A DNA stretch of 64,000 bases from Orientallactaga sibirica. Lineage: Eukaryota > Chordata > Mammalia > Rodentia > Dipodidae. The notes beneath the pieces were generated by a model. It made no database searches and was not told the DNA's origin. It saw only the letters and a list, made by a program, of their open reading frames with translations. The stretch spans positions 9,210,001 to 9,274,000 of the forward strand of contig JAEOAD010000031.1 in assembly GCA_036365145.1 (NCBI GenBank), written 5' to 3'. The translations under genes and the position numbers were made by a program. Below, piece after piece: positions 1 to 11,915 of the stretch; the stretch's first letter is position 1, and each line of letters opens with the position of its first letter.

Positions 1-582
1 TAGGCTACAAGAGGGCCTACACCTATGAAGTTCTCTCTAAAATAATAATGGTTATCCCATTTATCTGGTGCTGACCTCTTTCTTCATTGGAGAATTTGCT
101 TCTCTTTTTCAGATGGAGGAAGAACCTGAGGAGAAAATCAGCCCATCGCACCTCACCAGGGCCCCAGCTGAAACCATAGAGTGAGTAATGGGGGAAATGA
201 GCAAGAGTGCTGCTTTCTTGGTGAACCTGGTATCAGCACAAGGGTGAAGGAGATAGACACAGAGAACACTCAACTCCTACCAAACCAGATATCCAGAGAC
301 ACAGAGGCTCTCTAGACCTCATTACTGAAGTAGACCTAAAATGATCCCACCATGGCTCAGGAAAATTCATGGAAGAGGGGGCAGAAAGATTGTTAGAACC
401 ACAAGTTGGGACATTATGCACAGAGATATTGCCTCTTCCCCATAACTGATGGCTACTCCCACAATGCACCACCCAAATTCCCCAACAAGGGGAGTCCCTT
501 CAGAGGGGAGGGGACAGGGAGGAGGCTAACGATGGTACCAGCATGACTGTATACACACTATCTACATAACTAATTAAAAAAA
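1..582 (+). mobile_element. L1 3' UTR end, left side cut by window
   Basis: This is sense-strand L1 3'-UTR sequence ending in a short A run at about 574-582. It aligns by eye with 5656-6180 of the L1 at 4.7-6.3 kb: shared blocks include 'tcaccagggccccagctga', 'ccagagacacagaggctc' and 'gttagaaccacaagttggg'. No ORF2 part is present inside the window. The left boundary cannot be judged. Confidence 0.75.
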
Positions 583-1440
583 AAGTCTATGAGTTGGGAG
601 GTCATAAGCACTAGATGGGAAACTACTACTATTGTTGGGCTAAATGGATATAGAATGTTCATCAAACTGCCCTCTAGATACCTAAATACTTACATTTATG
701 CCCATGTATTAATGTTACTCTCACTTTTGGTTAGAGAAGTTTCTTTGTTTCAGATGGCAATGACCACAGGGATAATTCAAAACTTACCAAAGTGCTGACA
801 AGAAATAACAGTGGTGTTTTCATTACTAAGTGAGACATCTCTCTCACATCCTCCAAGACTGGGTCCGTAGTGGAAGAGGTGACAGAAAGATTGTAAAGGC
901 CAAAGGAAGGGGGAAAGTGTTTAAAATACTGTTTCCAGGCTGGAGAGATGGCTTAGAGGTTAAGGCGCCTGCCTGCTAAGCCTAAGAACCCAGTTCCAAT
1001 CTCCAGGTCCCACGTTTAGCCAGATGCAAAGTGATGCAAGGGTGCAATGCTGTACTTGACCACAAGGGGGCACACACATCTGGATTTCGTTCACAGCAGC
1101 TGAGAGACTGCTGGCACGCCCATCTCTCTGTCTCCCTCTCCCTCGCTGTCTGTCTCTCTCTGTGTCTCTCTCCAAAAATAAATAAAATAATTTAAAAAAT
1201 TTTTAAATACTGCTTCCAAACACAAAGTGGCTTTGATATTCATGACCTCACAGTGTCTAATGCTACCTGCACAATAATTTCATAACAGGATATCCAAACA
1301 GAAGAGAAATGAGCTCAAAAGAAGAAGGGTTTCAGGCATGGGGGACTCAGAGGCGAGTAAAGGAGGGTGGGTGAGTGGACTATGACATGGTATATTGTCT
1401 ATATTTATGGAAGCTGTCAATAAAAGTTAAAGAAAGATTC
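583..1440 (+). mobile_element. Older L1 3' UTR copy, split by a SINE
   Basis: Sense 3'-UTR sequence of a second L1 type. It shares 'actctcacttttggt' and 'tttcagatgg' with 8360-8710, and 'catgacctcacagtg' with the reverse complement of 7870-8195. A SINE at 937-1204 interrupts it. It probably ends in the A-rich stretch near 1420-1440 and is clearly diverged. Confidence 0.65.
937..1204 (+). mobile_element. B2-like tRNA-derived SINE, long subfamily
   Basis: The tRNA-like head 'ggctggagagatggcttag' is followed by the long-subfamily body ('ttgaccacaagggggcaca'), a TC-rich stretch and an AATAAA-rich tail. Target-site duplication 'aaatactg(t/c)ttcc' lies at about 923-936 and 1205-1217. It is inserted inside the older L1 3' UTR. 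Confidence 0.9.
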
Positions 1441-1454
1441 AAGAGCAATAGCAA

Positions 1455-1612
1455 AAGGACTGGAAAGAGGGCTCAGTGATTAATGGTGCTTGCTTGCAAA
1501 GCCTGCCAGCTTAGAGTTTTGAATATTATACTGGTGCAAACATTTTGGGACATTTTGAGCAGCAAAAGGCTCTCTCATGCCTATGCCTTCAGAGAGAGAG
1601 AGAGACTTTTAT
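1455..1612 (+). mobile_element. Degraded tRNA-derived SINE
   Basis: 'actggaaagagggctcagtg' and 'tgcttgcttgcaaagcctgc' match the SINE head. The rest is strongly diverged and ends in a GA repeat near 1592-1606. Confidence 0.45.
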
Positions 1613-3010
1613 TATAAATGGGAACAATAGGAATAGGAGAAACAAAAAGATGGAATAGGATGAAAGCAAGAATAACATCCAGCAGGGCAAACACTGCAAT
1701 GTGGAATCCCATGTCTGGCTTCCGGAACACTTGATACAGTGATGTGAGCTCCAAAGGGCTTGCCAGCACTGCCACTATTTGCTATTTTCAGCCCCAGGGA
1801 CCTCTATCTTGGACTCACTGCTCACTTTCTGTAGCCTTTCTCAGGAGACAGTCCATGTTCCTGGAGTCTCAGATCTCACAGGGTGTTTGTCATATCTTTG
1901 GTCACCCTTACAGTTTGACACATTGCTCTCAGGGCTTACCTATAGGAATTTTGTCCTGACCACACATGACTTGGCTTCTCAGACTTTTCCTTTGAAATCC
2001 ATATAGAAACCTTCATGACCTCATTGTCTTGTGTTATTATCCATACCTGCAAAACTTCCATCACATGGACAATGCTGTGGTCTGTCAACAGTTTAAGACA
2101 AAGCCCAGCCCATTCCCCAAGGCCCTTAGCTGTAGCATCTGCAAAGTGCTTGGATAGCAAAATGCTAGAGAAGGCTTCCCTGGGTGGCTATTTAAAAGCA
2201 GGACACCCTGGAACTCTTTTTCTAAAGCACTCTCTCAAAATCTTCAAATAACTGGAGTCTATAGTTGCACGTGAGGTCTAACTATACCACAAAAGCGATC
2301 AAGGCATCTATTGTACCAAGGCAATGTCCATTTTTTTTTTCTTTACAGGACCCAATCTCTTCAGCAGTTATATATTCCTGGATACAACCTTCCATGCTCC
2401 CCTTTTCTCATCAAGAGAAAAGATATTTTAAAATTCTTCCTAGTTTGATTTTTGCTCATAATTCTTATTCCAAATCTAGATAAAATTAGCTAGAGCTATG
2501 TAAGCTGCAGCCTGATTACTGAGCTGCCTTGAATTTTCCTCCATCAGGTTAATTAGTTCATTTCTTTATGTTTGGCCTCATTCTGTAGCCTGCAAAGGCA
2601 GTGAATTTGTGATCTTTCTGCCTTGGCTATCTGTATAAAGTAGATTACAGGACAACATCACCAAATCAGCTCAAATTCAGCATCACTCAAAGTCTCAGGG
2701 CATGAATATAATGTAGCCAAGTTCTTTGCCATGATGGACCATGAAGACCCACTAATCCAACCTCTAAGTCCTTCTCACATCAGAAACGCTTGAGCAGTTT
2801 TAACTGCCTTCATTCCTGTCAACTTTCTAGTCTTCTGACCTCACACTATAGCCAGCCATTAATCTCTGCTCATGGTATTCTAGGGCTTCTTTTGCTCACC
2901 TTTCCACACTTTTCCAAATTCTTCACACAAGCAAGTAACAGAGCTTGGAATCTCACGATCAGACTTAGTTAGCAGGAGGCACTCCACTGTTAGCACACAA
3001 TTTCTGGTTA
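1613..3010. other. No recognisable gene or repeat
   Basis: About 1.4 kb with no family I can name. Open frames here are all under 80 codons, overlap on both strands and show no protein motif. A T-run at about 2331-2341 may be the tail of an old antisense insertion. An unrecognised old LTR or DNA transposon is possible. Confidence 0.4.
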
Positions 3011-3413
3011 GATTTTCATGACAAAATACCCAACATAACAATCTAAATGAAGAAAGCATTTATTTTGGCTCATGGTTTCAGAAATGTGTCCATGATCAGC
3101 TCTTTACATTGCTGTGTGTAAGCTTGTTGTGAGAATCGTCAAAGCAGAAAGAATGTAGGGTAGATCAAAGTTGCTAAACTCAGGGCCAGGACGCTAAGAG
3201 AGGCACTGCTGATCAGGTATATCCTTCCTAATAACCCCCCTCGAGGTCTACATCTTCCAAAGAAACCCTGTTTTACACAGTTCAACCGCCTTTCAATAGT
3301 ACGTTCTATGTTGGAATCCACTGATAAAGCCAGAAACTTCAGGATCCACAGTTCTCCAAAGCCCCACCTCTGCACATGAGCCTTTGAGGCTCACATTTCA
3401 TATTCAAACTATA
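3011..3413 (-). mobile_element. MaLR (ORR1-like) LTR, antisense
   Basis: The order of blocks matches an antisense MaLR LTR: 'gacaaaatacccaacataac', 'tttattttggctcatggttt', then a late 'atttcatattcaaactataa' end. Two further antisense copies in this window (29.6 kb and 50 kb) share the layout. LTRs of this class have no coding capacity. Boundaries are approximate. Confidence 0.55.
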
Positions 3414-4084
3414 ATAATAGCTAAAAACAAAAATAAGACTGCTTATGGACAACACTGGCTGTGAGCCACTTAGCTGAGAGGATAAATTGGAAAGGGAGCA
3501 AAGCTGATAGAATCAAGCAAAACAAATCTTAAAACATTCCCATTTATAAGTTTATAGTGATATGAATATATTTACAGATTTCCTTCTGTGTGCATATGTA
3601 GTTATAAAATGTAAATACATATGTGCAGAAAGTAAAAAATATACAAATAAAATGTGATATATACATATTAAATAAATCAAGATATGCCAATTATCACAGG
3701 TTATTGAAATTAGAGTAGAAAAGTTTAGAAATAATTGTTTAAGTTCACCAATAATATTCGTGGTCTACATGAAGATACTCATTTATTAATTTAACAATAG
3801 AATTCACAATACTGAAATAGCTGTTCCTTCCTGGTGGTGCAGGGTACTCTATTTAAACACCGTGGGGTTTCATTGAGTACTTTTATTTATGAGTTTGACC
3901 TACTATTTTAAAAGATTAGCTTTTATCTTTATTTATGGGGAGCTCTCTGTTCATTGGCAAGACATTAGTTTGGAGAGTGGACTGGGGAAGAAAGGTTAAG
4001 AAAATAAAGGAGGAGTGTAGGCAAGAAGCAGTGATTCAAAATAAACCAGCTGTATGAGAATGGAAATACAGAATATGAGCTTTA
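3414..4084. other. AT-rich spacer, nothing identified
   Basis: AT-rich DNA with short AT-dinucleotide runs (3590-3670). No repeat family, gene or RNA was recognised. Confidence 0.4.
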
Positions 4085-4094
4085 TCACTGGCAG

Positions 4095-4257
4095 GATTTT
4101 TTTTGTTGTTGTTGTTGTTTTGAGGTAGGGTTTCACTCTGGTCCAGGCTGACCTGGAATTAACTATGTAGTCTCAGGGTGGCCTCGAACTCATGGCAATC
4201 CTCTTACCTCTGCCTCCCAAGGGCTGGGATTAAAGGTGTGCGCTACCACACCCAGCT
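4095..4257 (-). mobile_element. B1 SINE, antisense
   Basis: Antisense 7SL-derived B1: T/GTT-rich tail, 'gaggtagggtttcactctgg', 'ctgacctggaattaactatg', 'tgcctcccaagggctgggat', then the head end. Perfect target-site duplication 'tcactggcag' at 4085-4094 and 4258-4267. Confidence 0.93.
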
Positions 4258-4267
4258 TCACTGGCAG

Positions 4268-4693
4268 ATAAAGAAGGGGATGCTCTTGGATTCCACCTGA
4301 GGAATGAGATTATGGCAAGAAACAGAATTACTTTCAGGTTTCGGTGATTCAACACAGAACATATGATGGCACTTCCTGACAAGTGGAAGACTGCTGCATA
4401 CAACATGCTAGCTTAGAGGACAGAATCAAAAGAAACACAAGACAAGAAGTGGACACTCAGTATAACTGGGCAATTACAATCTGTTTCACAGAAACTTGTT
4501 TAGCTATGATGAGTTATTTTAGGGAAAGGCAGTAAATCATTTTACCATGATAATAAGAAAACAATTTGAAGAGCTAACTTGGTTTTCCTCTTATAAATTT
4601 ACACTTCTCAAATACTCTTCTGACTCTGAGATTGTATTCACTTCTGCTATAAATTAAATTAAATGTTTTAAAAAGACATAAAACTGCTGGTTT
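4268..4693. other. Unique spacer, nothing identified
   Basis: No gene or repeat recognised between the B1 and the following L1 insertion. Confidence 0.4.
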
Positions 4694-4705
4694 AAATTAG
4701 GGTCA

Positions 4706-6255
4706 CATTTTGTATCCCCCCCTTGTCCTCCCTCCCACCCTTACCCTCCCTCCATCCCACCCTCCCTCTTGTCTGGTCCTCAGAGTGTTTATTAGGTTTG
4801 GCCACATGTCACGTGGATTCAGGTTAGGAGCGACAGATAAATGAGACCATGCGACAATTACCTTTTTGTGTTTGGGTGAGCTCACTGAGGATGATCTGTT
4901 CCATGTTTGACCAAAAGATACTATAAAACCCTTTACTCTGAACAACAGGCTAAAACATTGATCCTTCAGCAGGCCCACAGAGGGAACACCCGTACCACAG
5001 GAACCTGGAGAGAGCATCATGAAGGCCAACCTTAATCTTGTCCTGCTTCTCTTTCTCTTCCTTCTCTCTCTCTCTCTCTTTCTCACTATCCCTCTCCTCT
5101 CTATACTCACTTTCTCTTTTATATTATCTTTTTCCTCCCTCACCTTCCTAGGTGCAAACTTACAACTCCCAGTGCCAGCACGGGGTTAAATTCCACAATG
5201 AGCTGTTGATCTGAGACACCTACAAGGTTTCCCAAAAAAAGACAGACTTCTGTCAGAGTTCTTGGTGACCCACCAAAGGTTAATGGTAAGACCCTACTGT
5301 CGAAGACAGCATACGTGTGTGAGACCAAACACAGAGAGACCTGGCCAGAATCTGGAAGAAGGTCAGTCCCCAGACAGTTAGCTAGTCTAGTACCAGAGGG
5401 TGCTACACGAGCAACTGGGGGAAAATGTCCGACATTGGTCCAAACAACTTGCAGTCTAAGATACCCAGCAGGAAATAACTTGATGTAATGCTCATACAAG
5501 TGCAGTAGTGGCAAACAGCCATGGTGGGTAACCAACTGCTCTTGATTTGGCTAATAGATCCACTCAGTGGAATGGAACTCATTGCTGGAACTGGAAAATA
5601 AGTCAAAACCAGGTACAAAAAATGAGCTCAGTCTCCAAGATCAAGATACCACCAAATGTGGGCTAGAAGAGAGCCAACACATATAAAATTCCCCCCAAAA
5701 CATATATGGTCATCCCTTCTATCTAGTACTAACTTCTCTCTCCGTTGGAGAATTTGCTTATCTTTTTTCAGATGGAAAACAAACCTGAAGGGAGGATCAG
5801 CTAACCACACCTCACCAGGGCCCCAGCTGAGACCATAGAACAACGCAGGGGAAGGGCAAGAATACAGCTTTCATGGCGATCACGACACCAGAAAAAGGCT
5901 GAAGGAGATAAACACAGAGAACATCCAACTCCAACTAAGCCAGATATCCAGAGACACAGAGGCTCCCAAAACCTCATCACTGAAGCAGAACTAAAATGAC
6001 CCCAATGTGGCTCAGGGAAACTCGCGGAAGAGGGGGCGGAAAGATTGTTAGAGTCACAAGTTGGGGCATTATGCTCAGAGACTGGGGCCTACCCACCAGA
6101 ACTCTTGACTAACCTCACAATGCATGACCCACATTCCCCATTGATGAGGGTCCCTTTGAAAGAGGGAGGACAGGGAGGAGTACAATGGAACCAATACTAT
6201 GAATGTAAAATAAAAATAATATAAATAAAAAATATATAAGAATAAAAAATAAAAT
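4706..6255 (+). mobile_element. 5'-inverted (twin-primed) L1 3' end
   Basis: The body 4914-6255 is a sense L1 3' UTR with an A-rich tail at 6206-6255. The left part 4706-4910 is inverted: its reverse complement reads as the end of ORF2 plus early 3' UTR, and matches the reverse complement of 17,690-17,900. In L1 coordinates the inverted piece stops just before the sense piece begins ('gatacaaa' versus 'gatactataaaacc'). Candidate target-site duplication 'aaattag(g/c)gtca'-like at 4694-4705 and 6256-6267, with one mismatch. The pyrimidine-rich stretch 5040-5150 belongs to this UTR. No intact coding frame. Confidence 0.85.
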
Positions 6256-6267
6256 AAATTAGGCTCA

Positions 6268-6917
6268 TATGCATAATCATGGTTGGGAGTTTTACAGTGG
6301 AATGGATATTCTTCCAGAGTTTGCACACTTAACAAAAAAAGAAAAAAAAACACAAGAAAACAAGGAAGTAGGGTGGTGATCTAATGGGAAGAAGGGTTTT
6401 AGTGGAAAGTGATGGCGATGGGAAAAGGTATAAATAATAACAGAAAACAAGACTCTTGAGGAAGAATTGCTTAGTATTTCAACCACATTAGACACCAGAA
6501 TGGAGTTTTAGGGGTTTTGCTTGCTTGAAGCAAGCAGATCACTGTATGAGAATTCTCCAGGAGTTCACTTACAAATTTGTATTTCTCATGTGTGTATTAC
6601 ATGGGGTTTCCTCAAGGGTGTGGTTCAAGGGTGGTGCACCTCTGCATGGGTACCAGCTGATGCTGAAAATCAATATGGAGATATAAAAAAAAGTAGTCTT
6701 CTAAAATGAAATCCAGGATAGGAGAAGATAAAGAATGTAATGCATGTGTTGTAATGAATATAGTTTAAACCACTTGTCAACAATATACAGTCCATTGTAC
6801 TTCCAGAAAATAAATAAATATTTCTTTAAAAGAAGTTACCTCCAAAGTGCTGAGTGAGGAAGAGTTTAGTCTCTCTTTGTTGACTTTTTCTTTTAAATTG
6901 CACTTAAAATTAACTTT
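6268..6917. other. Unique spacer, nothing identified
   Basis: No gene or repeat recognised. The A-rich stretch near 6335-6360 is low complexity. Confidence 0.35.
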
Positions 6918-7035
6918 CTCTTTTCTTTTTCTCATGATACAGACTTGCTATATTTCTCTATCTGGCTTTAAACTCATGACACACATGCTTTAGTCTCTCA
7001 AGTGATGAGATTATAAGCATGAACCATTATTCCTA
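6918..7035 (-). mobile_element. Old B1 SINE relic, antisense
   Basis: A degraded antisense B1 pattern: 'gatacagacttgctatattt', 'taaactcatgacacacatgc', 'tgatgagattataagcatga'. Too diverged for target-site duplications. Confidence 0.5.
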
Positions 7036-7837
7036 TCTTTAAAAATCCTTATATAAAGTTTTAAGTGCATCAAATATGTGAGTTATAGAATGGGAATGAA
7101 CAACTCTGCTGGTGACTTTCAGCATTTCTCCTTTTATTAGCTTGGCTCTGTGGTTTGGTTCTTTGGGACATGAACACAGAAACCTTTGAACTTCACTGTG
7201 TCACTGTCCTTTATTAAAAACTCTTCCTATGTCATTAAATTTTGTCTCACACTTACCTTATTCTACTATTAATATTTCAAGCTTTGATTAATTTATGTGT
7301 TTCCCTGTTTTGGGCATATCTTTTCAATTTCAAAACTTTGTAATTAAATTTCATATATGTTATTATGTTTTTTCCATAATGTGTCTTTTTCTTTTCATAG
7401 GGTAATTTATCCTATTGACATTTATTGCCATAACATTCAGTTTTGATATGAATGCTGTCATTTATCTTGTTCCCTGTTTTTGTAATTCTTCTTCTATTGT
7501 CTTTCATATTCCACAGTTCGGGTTTATTTCTGTCTTGTGTAGAAGCTTTCAGTTTTAATAGTAGTCTATAGACTCTGTTTCTCATATAATTGCCTTTATA
7601 ACCAGCTTTGTAACTACCAATGCCTCATTAATATGTAAAGCACCCTTATTAACATATTAATTTCAATTAGTATCAAATAAAATTAATACTTTCTCCCAAG
7701 TTCTCTTCATCTATACATCTTTGTATCGTACATTATCATTTTTAACTTGTCAAGATAAACTACATTTACATTTTGGTGTTAAATATATTCCCTTTGTTTA
7801 ACCACATTTCTATATAAAAATGAAACTAACAGTTGTC
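7036..7837. other. T-rich sequence, possible ancient antisense L1
   Basis: AT-rich and pyrimidine-biased on the plus strand. The texture resembles the antisense ancient L1 at 24-29 kb, but I cannot anchor a specific segment. No gene seen. Confidence 0.3.
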
Positions 7838-7849
7838 ACACAGCCTTTT

Positions 7850-8713
7850 TTTAAAAATTATTTTATTTTATTTTTTTATTAGTTACTTTTTTTGACAACT
7901 TCCTTAATTGTAGACAATATCCCATGGTACTTCCCTCCCTCCCCCCACTTTCCCCTTTGAAACTTCACTCTCCATCATATCCCCTCCACCTCTCAATCAG
8001 TCTCTCTTTTCAGTTTGATGTCATGATGTTTTCCTCCTATTATGATGGTCTTGTGTAAGTAGTGTCAGGCACTGTGAGGTCATGGATATCCAAGCCATTT
8101 TGTATCTGGAGGAGCATATTGTAAGGAGGCCTACTCTTCTTTTGGCTCTGACATTCTTTCTACCTCCTCTTTTGCAATGGACCCTGAGCCTTGGAAGGTG
8201 TTGGGCTGCAAGGTCACTGAGAAATCCTGCTGGAGCTGAGTTGAAAGCCTCGTCCATGTGGACCAGCTGATAGAAAGCTGGAAAAAAAACTATGCTGCAT
8301 GCAGTTCAATGGGAGAGAGAGAAAACACCAGTGAAGATACTTAACAGTGAACACTGCAAGCTTTAAATTTGGCCAGCCAGGCCAAATGAGCCAATGGGTG
8401 TAATAGTGGCATGTCTGTTATGGGGGAAACCAACCACTCTCCTATTGGACTGGGGGCCCATTCCATGGGAGGGAATACATACCTGATACTGAAAATCTAC
8501 AACAGGGGTAGTTATGAGCCCTAGGGGTGTAACATCTGCTGGTGTCTGGCTAAATGTATATACTATGCTCACCAAACTGTCCAGTAAGCACTTCTCTTAA
8601 TGTCCACACCCATATATTAATGCTACTCTCACTTTTGGTAAGAAAAGCTTCTGTTTTCAGATGGTGGTAACCTTGGGATGACTCAGAGGACACCATGGGG
8701 CCGAGAAGAAGTT
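7850..8713 (-). mobile_element. 5'-inverted (twin-primed) L1 3' UTR
   Basis: On the minus strand the 3' part (about 8197 down to 7850) is L1 3' UTR ending in an A-rich tail. The adjoining 8198-8713 lies in the opposite orientation and is the piece immediately upstream in L1 coordinates, as shown by comparison with 583-936. Perfect 12-bp target-site duplication 'acacagcctttt' at 7838-7849 and 8714-8725. On the minus strand the site reads TT/AAAA, the standard L1 endonuclease target. Confidence 0.9.
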
Positions 8714-8810
8714 ACACAGCCTTTTAACCCACAGCTTCTGCAAACCTAAACTTTTAATGTTCACCATTATATTATTAGAATGTTATCAACTTTATAAACC
8801 ACAGTCCCAG

Positions 8811-9030
8811 GATGGAGAGATGGATCAATGGTTAAGGCACTTGCCTACAAAACCTAACTGCCTGAGTTTGATTCCCAAATACTCCTATAAAGCCAGATGC
8901 ACAAAGTGGTGCATGCTTCTGGAGTTCATTTGCAGTGGCTGGAGGCCCTGGTGTACCCATATTTATTGTCTCTTCTATCTCTCTCTCTCTCATTCTGTCC
9001 TTGCAAATAAATAAATAAAAATAAGTAAAA
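8811..9030 (+). mobile_element. B2-like tRNA-derived SINE
   Basis: Complete SINE: 'gatggagagatggatcaatg' head, 'agccagatgcacaaagtggt', 'tttgcagtggctggaggccc', TC-rich stretch, AAATAAATAA tail. Short possible target-site duplication 'agtccca'. Confidence 0.88.
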
Positions 9031-9199
9031 CAAAGTCCCAAGTCACTCTATACTTCCTTTGCCTCATATTGCTTCCATGTTTCTTGCTTTTTGTAGGTTA
9101 TAGGCCATGGCTATTAGCATTCCATTCAGGTCTGTTTTACATTTGTTTCTATGTATATTTTGCCTTCATCTTCAAGTTAGCATTTAGTTGTTCAGGGGA

Positions 9200-9272
9200 C
9201 AGGGGTCTAAGTGGCACCACACATGCCTAGTTTGCATAGAGCATTGGGTTTGATCCCTAGCACTTCAAAAAA
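9200..9272 (+). mobile_element. ID-type tRNA-derived SINE
   Basis: 'catgcctagtttgcatagag' and 'gggtttgatccctagcactt' followed by an A run fit a diverged ID element. Confidence 0.5.
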
Positions 9273-9424
9273 ATTGCATTTCTTTTGCAGAATTTCTTGA
9301 AATTTTCACACATATCATTTTATTTTATGTTCCTGAACCTATATTCAAATTGCCAAATATTAACTCTCCTTGCTTTATATTCTGTTAATTATAATTTATT
9401 CATAAACACTCAGGTCAGAATCTA

Positions 9425-9720
9425 TATTTCAAGTAAACTTTTATTGCAATATAACTTTCCCATAAAAATTATAAATACTGAGTGTACAGCTTAATGAATT
9501 TTTATACAAAAGCACAGGACCATGTAATTCACAATCTAGAAGAGGGAATGCAAGGTTTCCTGTGTGCCAGAAGCATTCTTTGTGCACTCCTAGCCCTTGG
9601 ACCCTTCCCAAAAGATAACACTCTCTTAGCTTGTCTATGTTTAGTACTTATTTCTGCATATGAATTTATAACTTATAAAATTTACATGAATAGGAAGATG
9701 GTGCATGTGAACTTTCATAT
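9425..9720 (-). mobile_element. Ancient L1 3' UTR fragment, antisense
   Basis: 'cttttattgcaatataactt', 'agtgtacagcttaatgaatt' and the closing 'tttacatgaataggaagatg' follow the order of an antisense ancient mammalian L1 3' UTR. Strongly diverged. Confidence 0.45.
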
Positions 9721-10059
9721 CTGACACCACAGACTGTAACACCTTTAATCAATTCCTTGACCCTAATTATCTTCTCAGCATTAACCCCTGAAGCTGGAGC
9801 AGTCCCAGATACTACCCCAGCCCTGGCTGCCTTATTAACCCTACAAAGCTAGGTGGTACAGAGTATCTCTTCAGCTTTGGTGGTCTTATCTGTCAGAATC
9901 TGCTGACCGTAAATGTCTCAGGGAATAGCCATGGAATGGTAACATTTCAACTTTCCCAAAAACACAGAAAATAAAGAAAAGATGGCAGAAATAAAGGAAG
10001 ACCACAGCTATAACATTCTCATTTTAAGTATTAGAATATTCGGATTGCATATGTATGTA
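9721..10059. other. No recognisable gene or repeat
   Basis: About 340 bp that I could not assign. Confidence 0.35.
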
Positions 10060-10284
10060 TTTAAATATTTAAATTGTATTATTTACAAGCAGAGAGAAGA
10101 ATAAGAGAAAGAATGAGAGATAGAATGGGAATGGGCACACCAGGTTCTCTTGTCATTGTCAATGAACTCCAGATGCATGGCACACTTTGGGCATCTGGCT
10201 TTATGTGGATACTGGGGAATCAAACCTGGAAGTCAGGCTTTGCACGCAAGCTCCTGTAACTACTAAGCAATTTCTCAAGCCCCA
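10060..10284 (-). mobile_element. B2-like SINE, antisense
   Basis: Antisense tail, GA-rich stretch, 'aatgaactccagatgcatgg', 'catctggctttatgtggata', 'ggaatcaaacctgg', and a degraded head ending 'gcaatttctcaagcccc'. Confidence 0.85.
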
Positions 10285-10564
10285 GAATGCATAAATATGT
10301 ATTCACCAAAGAAAATGTGCATACGTCCTAGTAAAATTTTACAATTCGTCATCTATTTTAAATATATTTGAATATTTTAAGCTTATGTCTGATGACTCTG
10401 ATATTGTATCAAACATGAATATGATTAGTCTATTTCTTCTCATAGCCCTTTTTTCCTTGGAATTTGAGATAACTTTTAAGAGAATGGCAAATTCTAAGTA
10501 TACAAACAAGCTTTAACCAGTACATATAGGGTCTGTGCATGATGCTCCCTTATTTCAGTTAGTG

Positions 10565-10935
10565 CATTTAGATTAGCAGTGTAGTTAGATTTGTCATTGT
10601 TGGGGTCTTTAGTCTGGCATATCCCCTCTAGGCTCAGATGTCTGAACACAGATCCAGTTGTCATGCTTTTCTGGGAGATTATGGAAGCTTTGGGACACAG
10701 GGCCCAGTTGGCAGAGGTAGGTCACTACGACTGGGTCTTGAAGGTTGTCCTTGTCTCTGGTTCCAATCTATATTCTCTGCTTTCTATTGGTCTTAATGTG
10801 AGCTGTGAGCCCAGCAGCTCCCACTGACAAAACTTATTCACTGATAGGTTGTACCCTCTGAAAGGGTGTGCCAAAATAAACCTTTCCTCCCTTGAGTTGT
10901 GCTATGAAGTACTTTATCACAATAGAAGGAGAACA
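10565..10935 (+). mobile_element. Medium-reiteration rodent repeat (URR1/MaLR-like)
   Basis: The layout is that of a medium-copy rodent element: 'gggagattatggaagctttg', 'ctggttccaatctatattct', 'ccaaaataaacctttcctcc', 'tttatcacaatagaagg'. I cannot decide between a hAT-type URR1 relative and a MaLR LTR. Confidence 0.45.
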
Positions 10936-11099
10936 CCCATCTGGGACAGAGCTAAATGTAAGCTCATTTTTAGGCCTGTGAGGTATGGATGATCTGTGCT
11001 GGGCTCTGGTCTTTCCAAGGTAACTATGTGAAACTGTGGTGCATTTACTACAGCTCCTTTACCTTACCTGCTTCTTAGCTTCTTAGTCTTTTAACATCT

Positions 11100-11102
<3 letters not shown>

Positions 11103-11144
<42 letters not shown>
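11103..11144. repeat. (TC)n microsatellite
   Basis: About 20 uninterrupted TC dinucleotides. Confidence 0.97.
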
Positions 11145-11148
<4 letters not shown>

Positions 11149-11209
11149 CCTTTCTTTTGGTTTTACTGAATTTAATACTCCCTTTTTACTTAGAAATATT
11201 TGGTTTTTA

Positions 11210-11416
11210 AAATAAATTTTTAATTATATGGAGAAAGAGAATAAATGAATGAATGAGTATGAGCATGGAGGGCCTCTTGGCACTGCAAATGGCATCCAGA
11301 TACATCAGATGCTTATGCCATTTTGTGCATTTGGCTTTATGTGTTGGTACTGGTGAATTACACCCCAAGCTGACAGGCTTTGCAAGCAAGTGCCTTTAGC
11401 TGCCATCTCCCCAGCT
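11210..11416 (-). mobile_element. B2-like SINE, antisense
   Basis: Antisense copy: 'tttgtgcatttggctttatg', 'aggctttgcaagcaagtgcc', head end 'gccatctccccagct'. Confidence 0.85.
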
Positions 11417-11483
11417 CCACAGATGTTTTAAGGAAATATAAAGTTATACCTGAAATGATAAATCCCTTTGTAGGCATCACAAA

Positions 11484-11731
11484 TTTTTACTTTAGAGAGA
11501 GACAGAGAGAGAGAGAGAGAGGGAGAGGAAGAAAGACAGAGATGGGTGTGCCAGCAGCCTCTCAGCTGCTGTGAACGAAAACCAGATGAATGTGCCCCCT
11601 TGTGGTCAAGTGTGGCATTGCACCCTTGTGTCACTTTGCATCTGGCTAAACGTAGGACCTGGAGATTGGAACCAGCGTTCTTAGGTTTAGGAGGCAGGCG
11701 CCTTAACCACTAAGCCATCTCTCCAGCCCAA
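11484..11731 (-). mobile_element. B2-like SINE, long subfamily, antisense
   Basis: Carries the long-subfamily block 'gtgcccccttgtggtcaagt' and the head 'ttaaccactaagccatctct'. Target-site duplication 'gcatcacaaa' at 11474-11483 and 11732-11741. Confidence 0.93.
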
Positions 11732-11915
11732 GCATCACAAAATTTAAGAAAATTAATCAAATAGGCATCTAAATCATATTCATCATCCTATTCATCTCTC
11801 CACTATTTCCCAAAGATTGTCTCATTGTATTTTCCATATTACCAAAAATGTGCAACTCTCACTTTTATGTTTAATACCACTAGAGGCCAATACTTATTTT
11901 CTAAATAGAATTTTC

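Noticed and set aside
937..1000. tRNA-like heads as tRNA genes
   Set aside because: Each is followed by the same SINE body and tail; no complete tRNA fold is present.
4703..5143. 146-codon minus-strand frame
   Set aside because: Runs across the inverted L1 junction and a GA-rich tract; it is a shadow of the 3' UTR.
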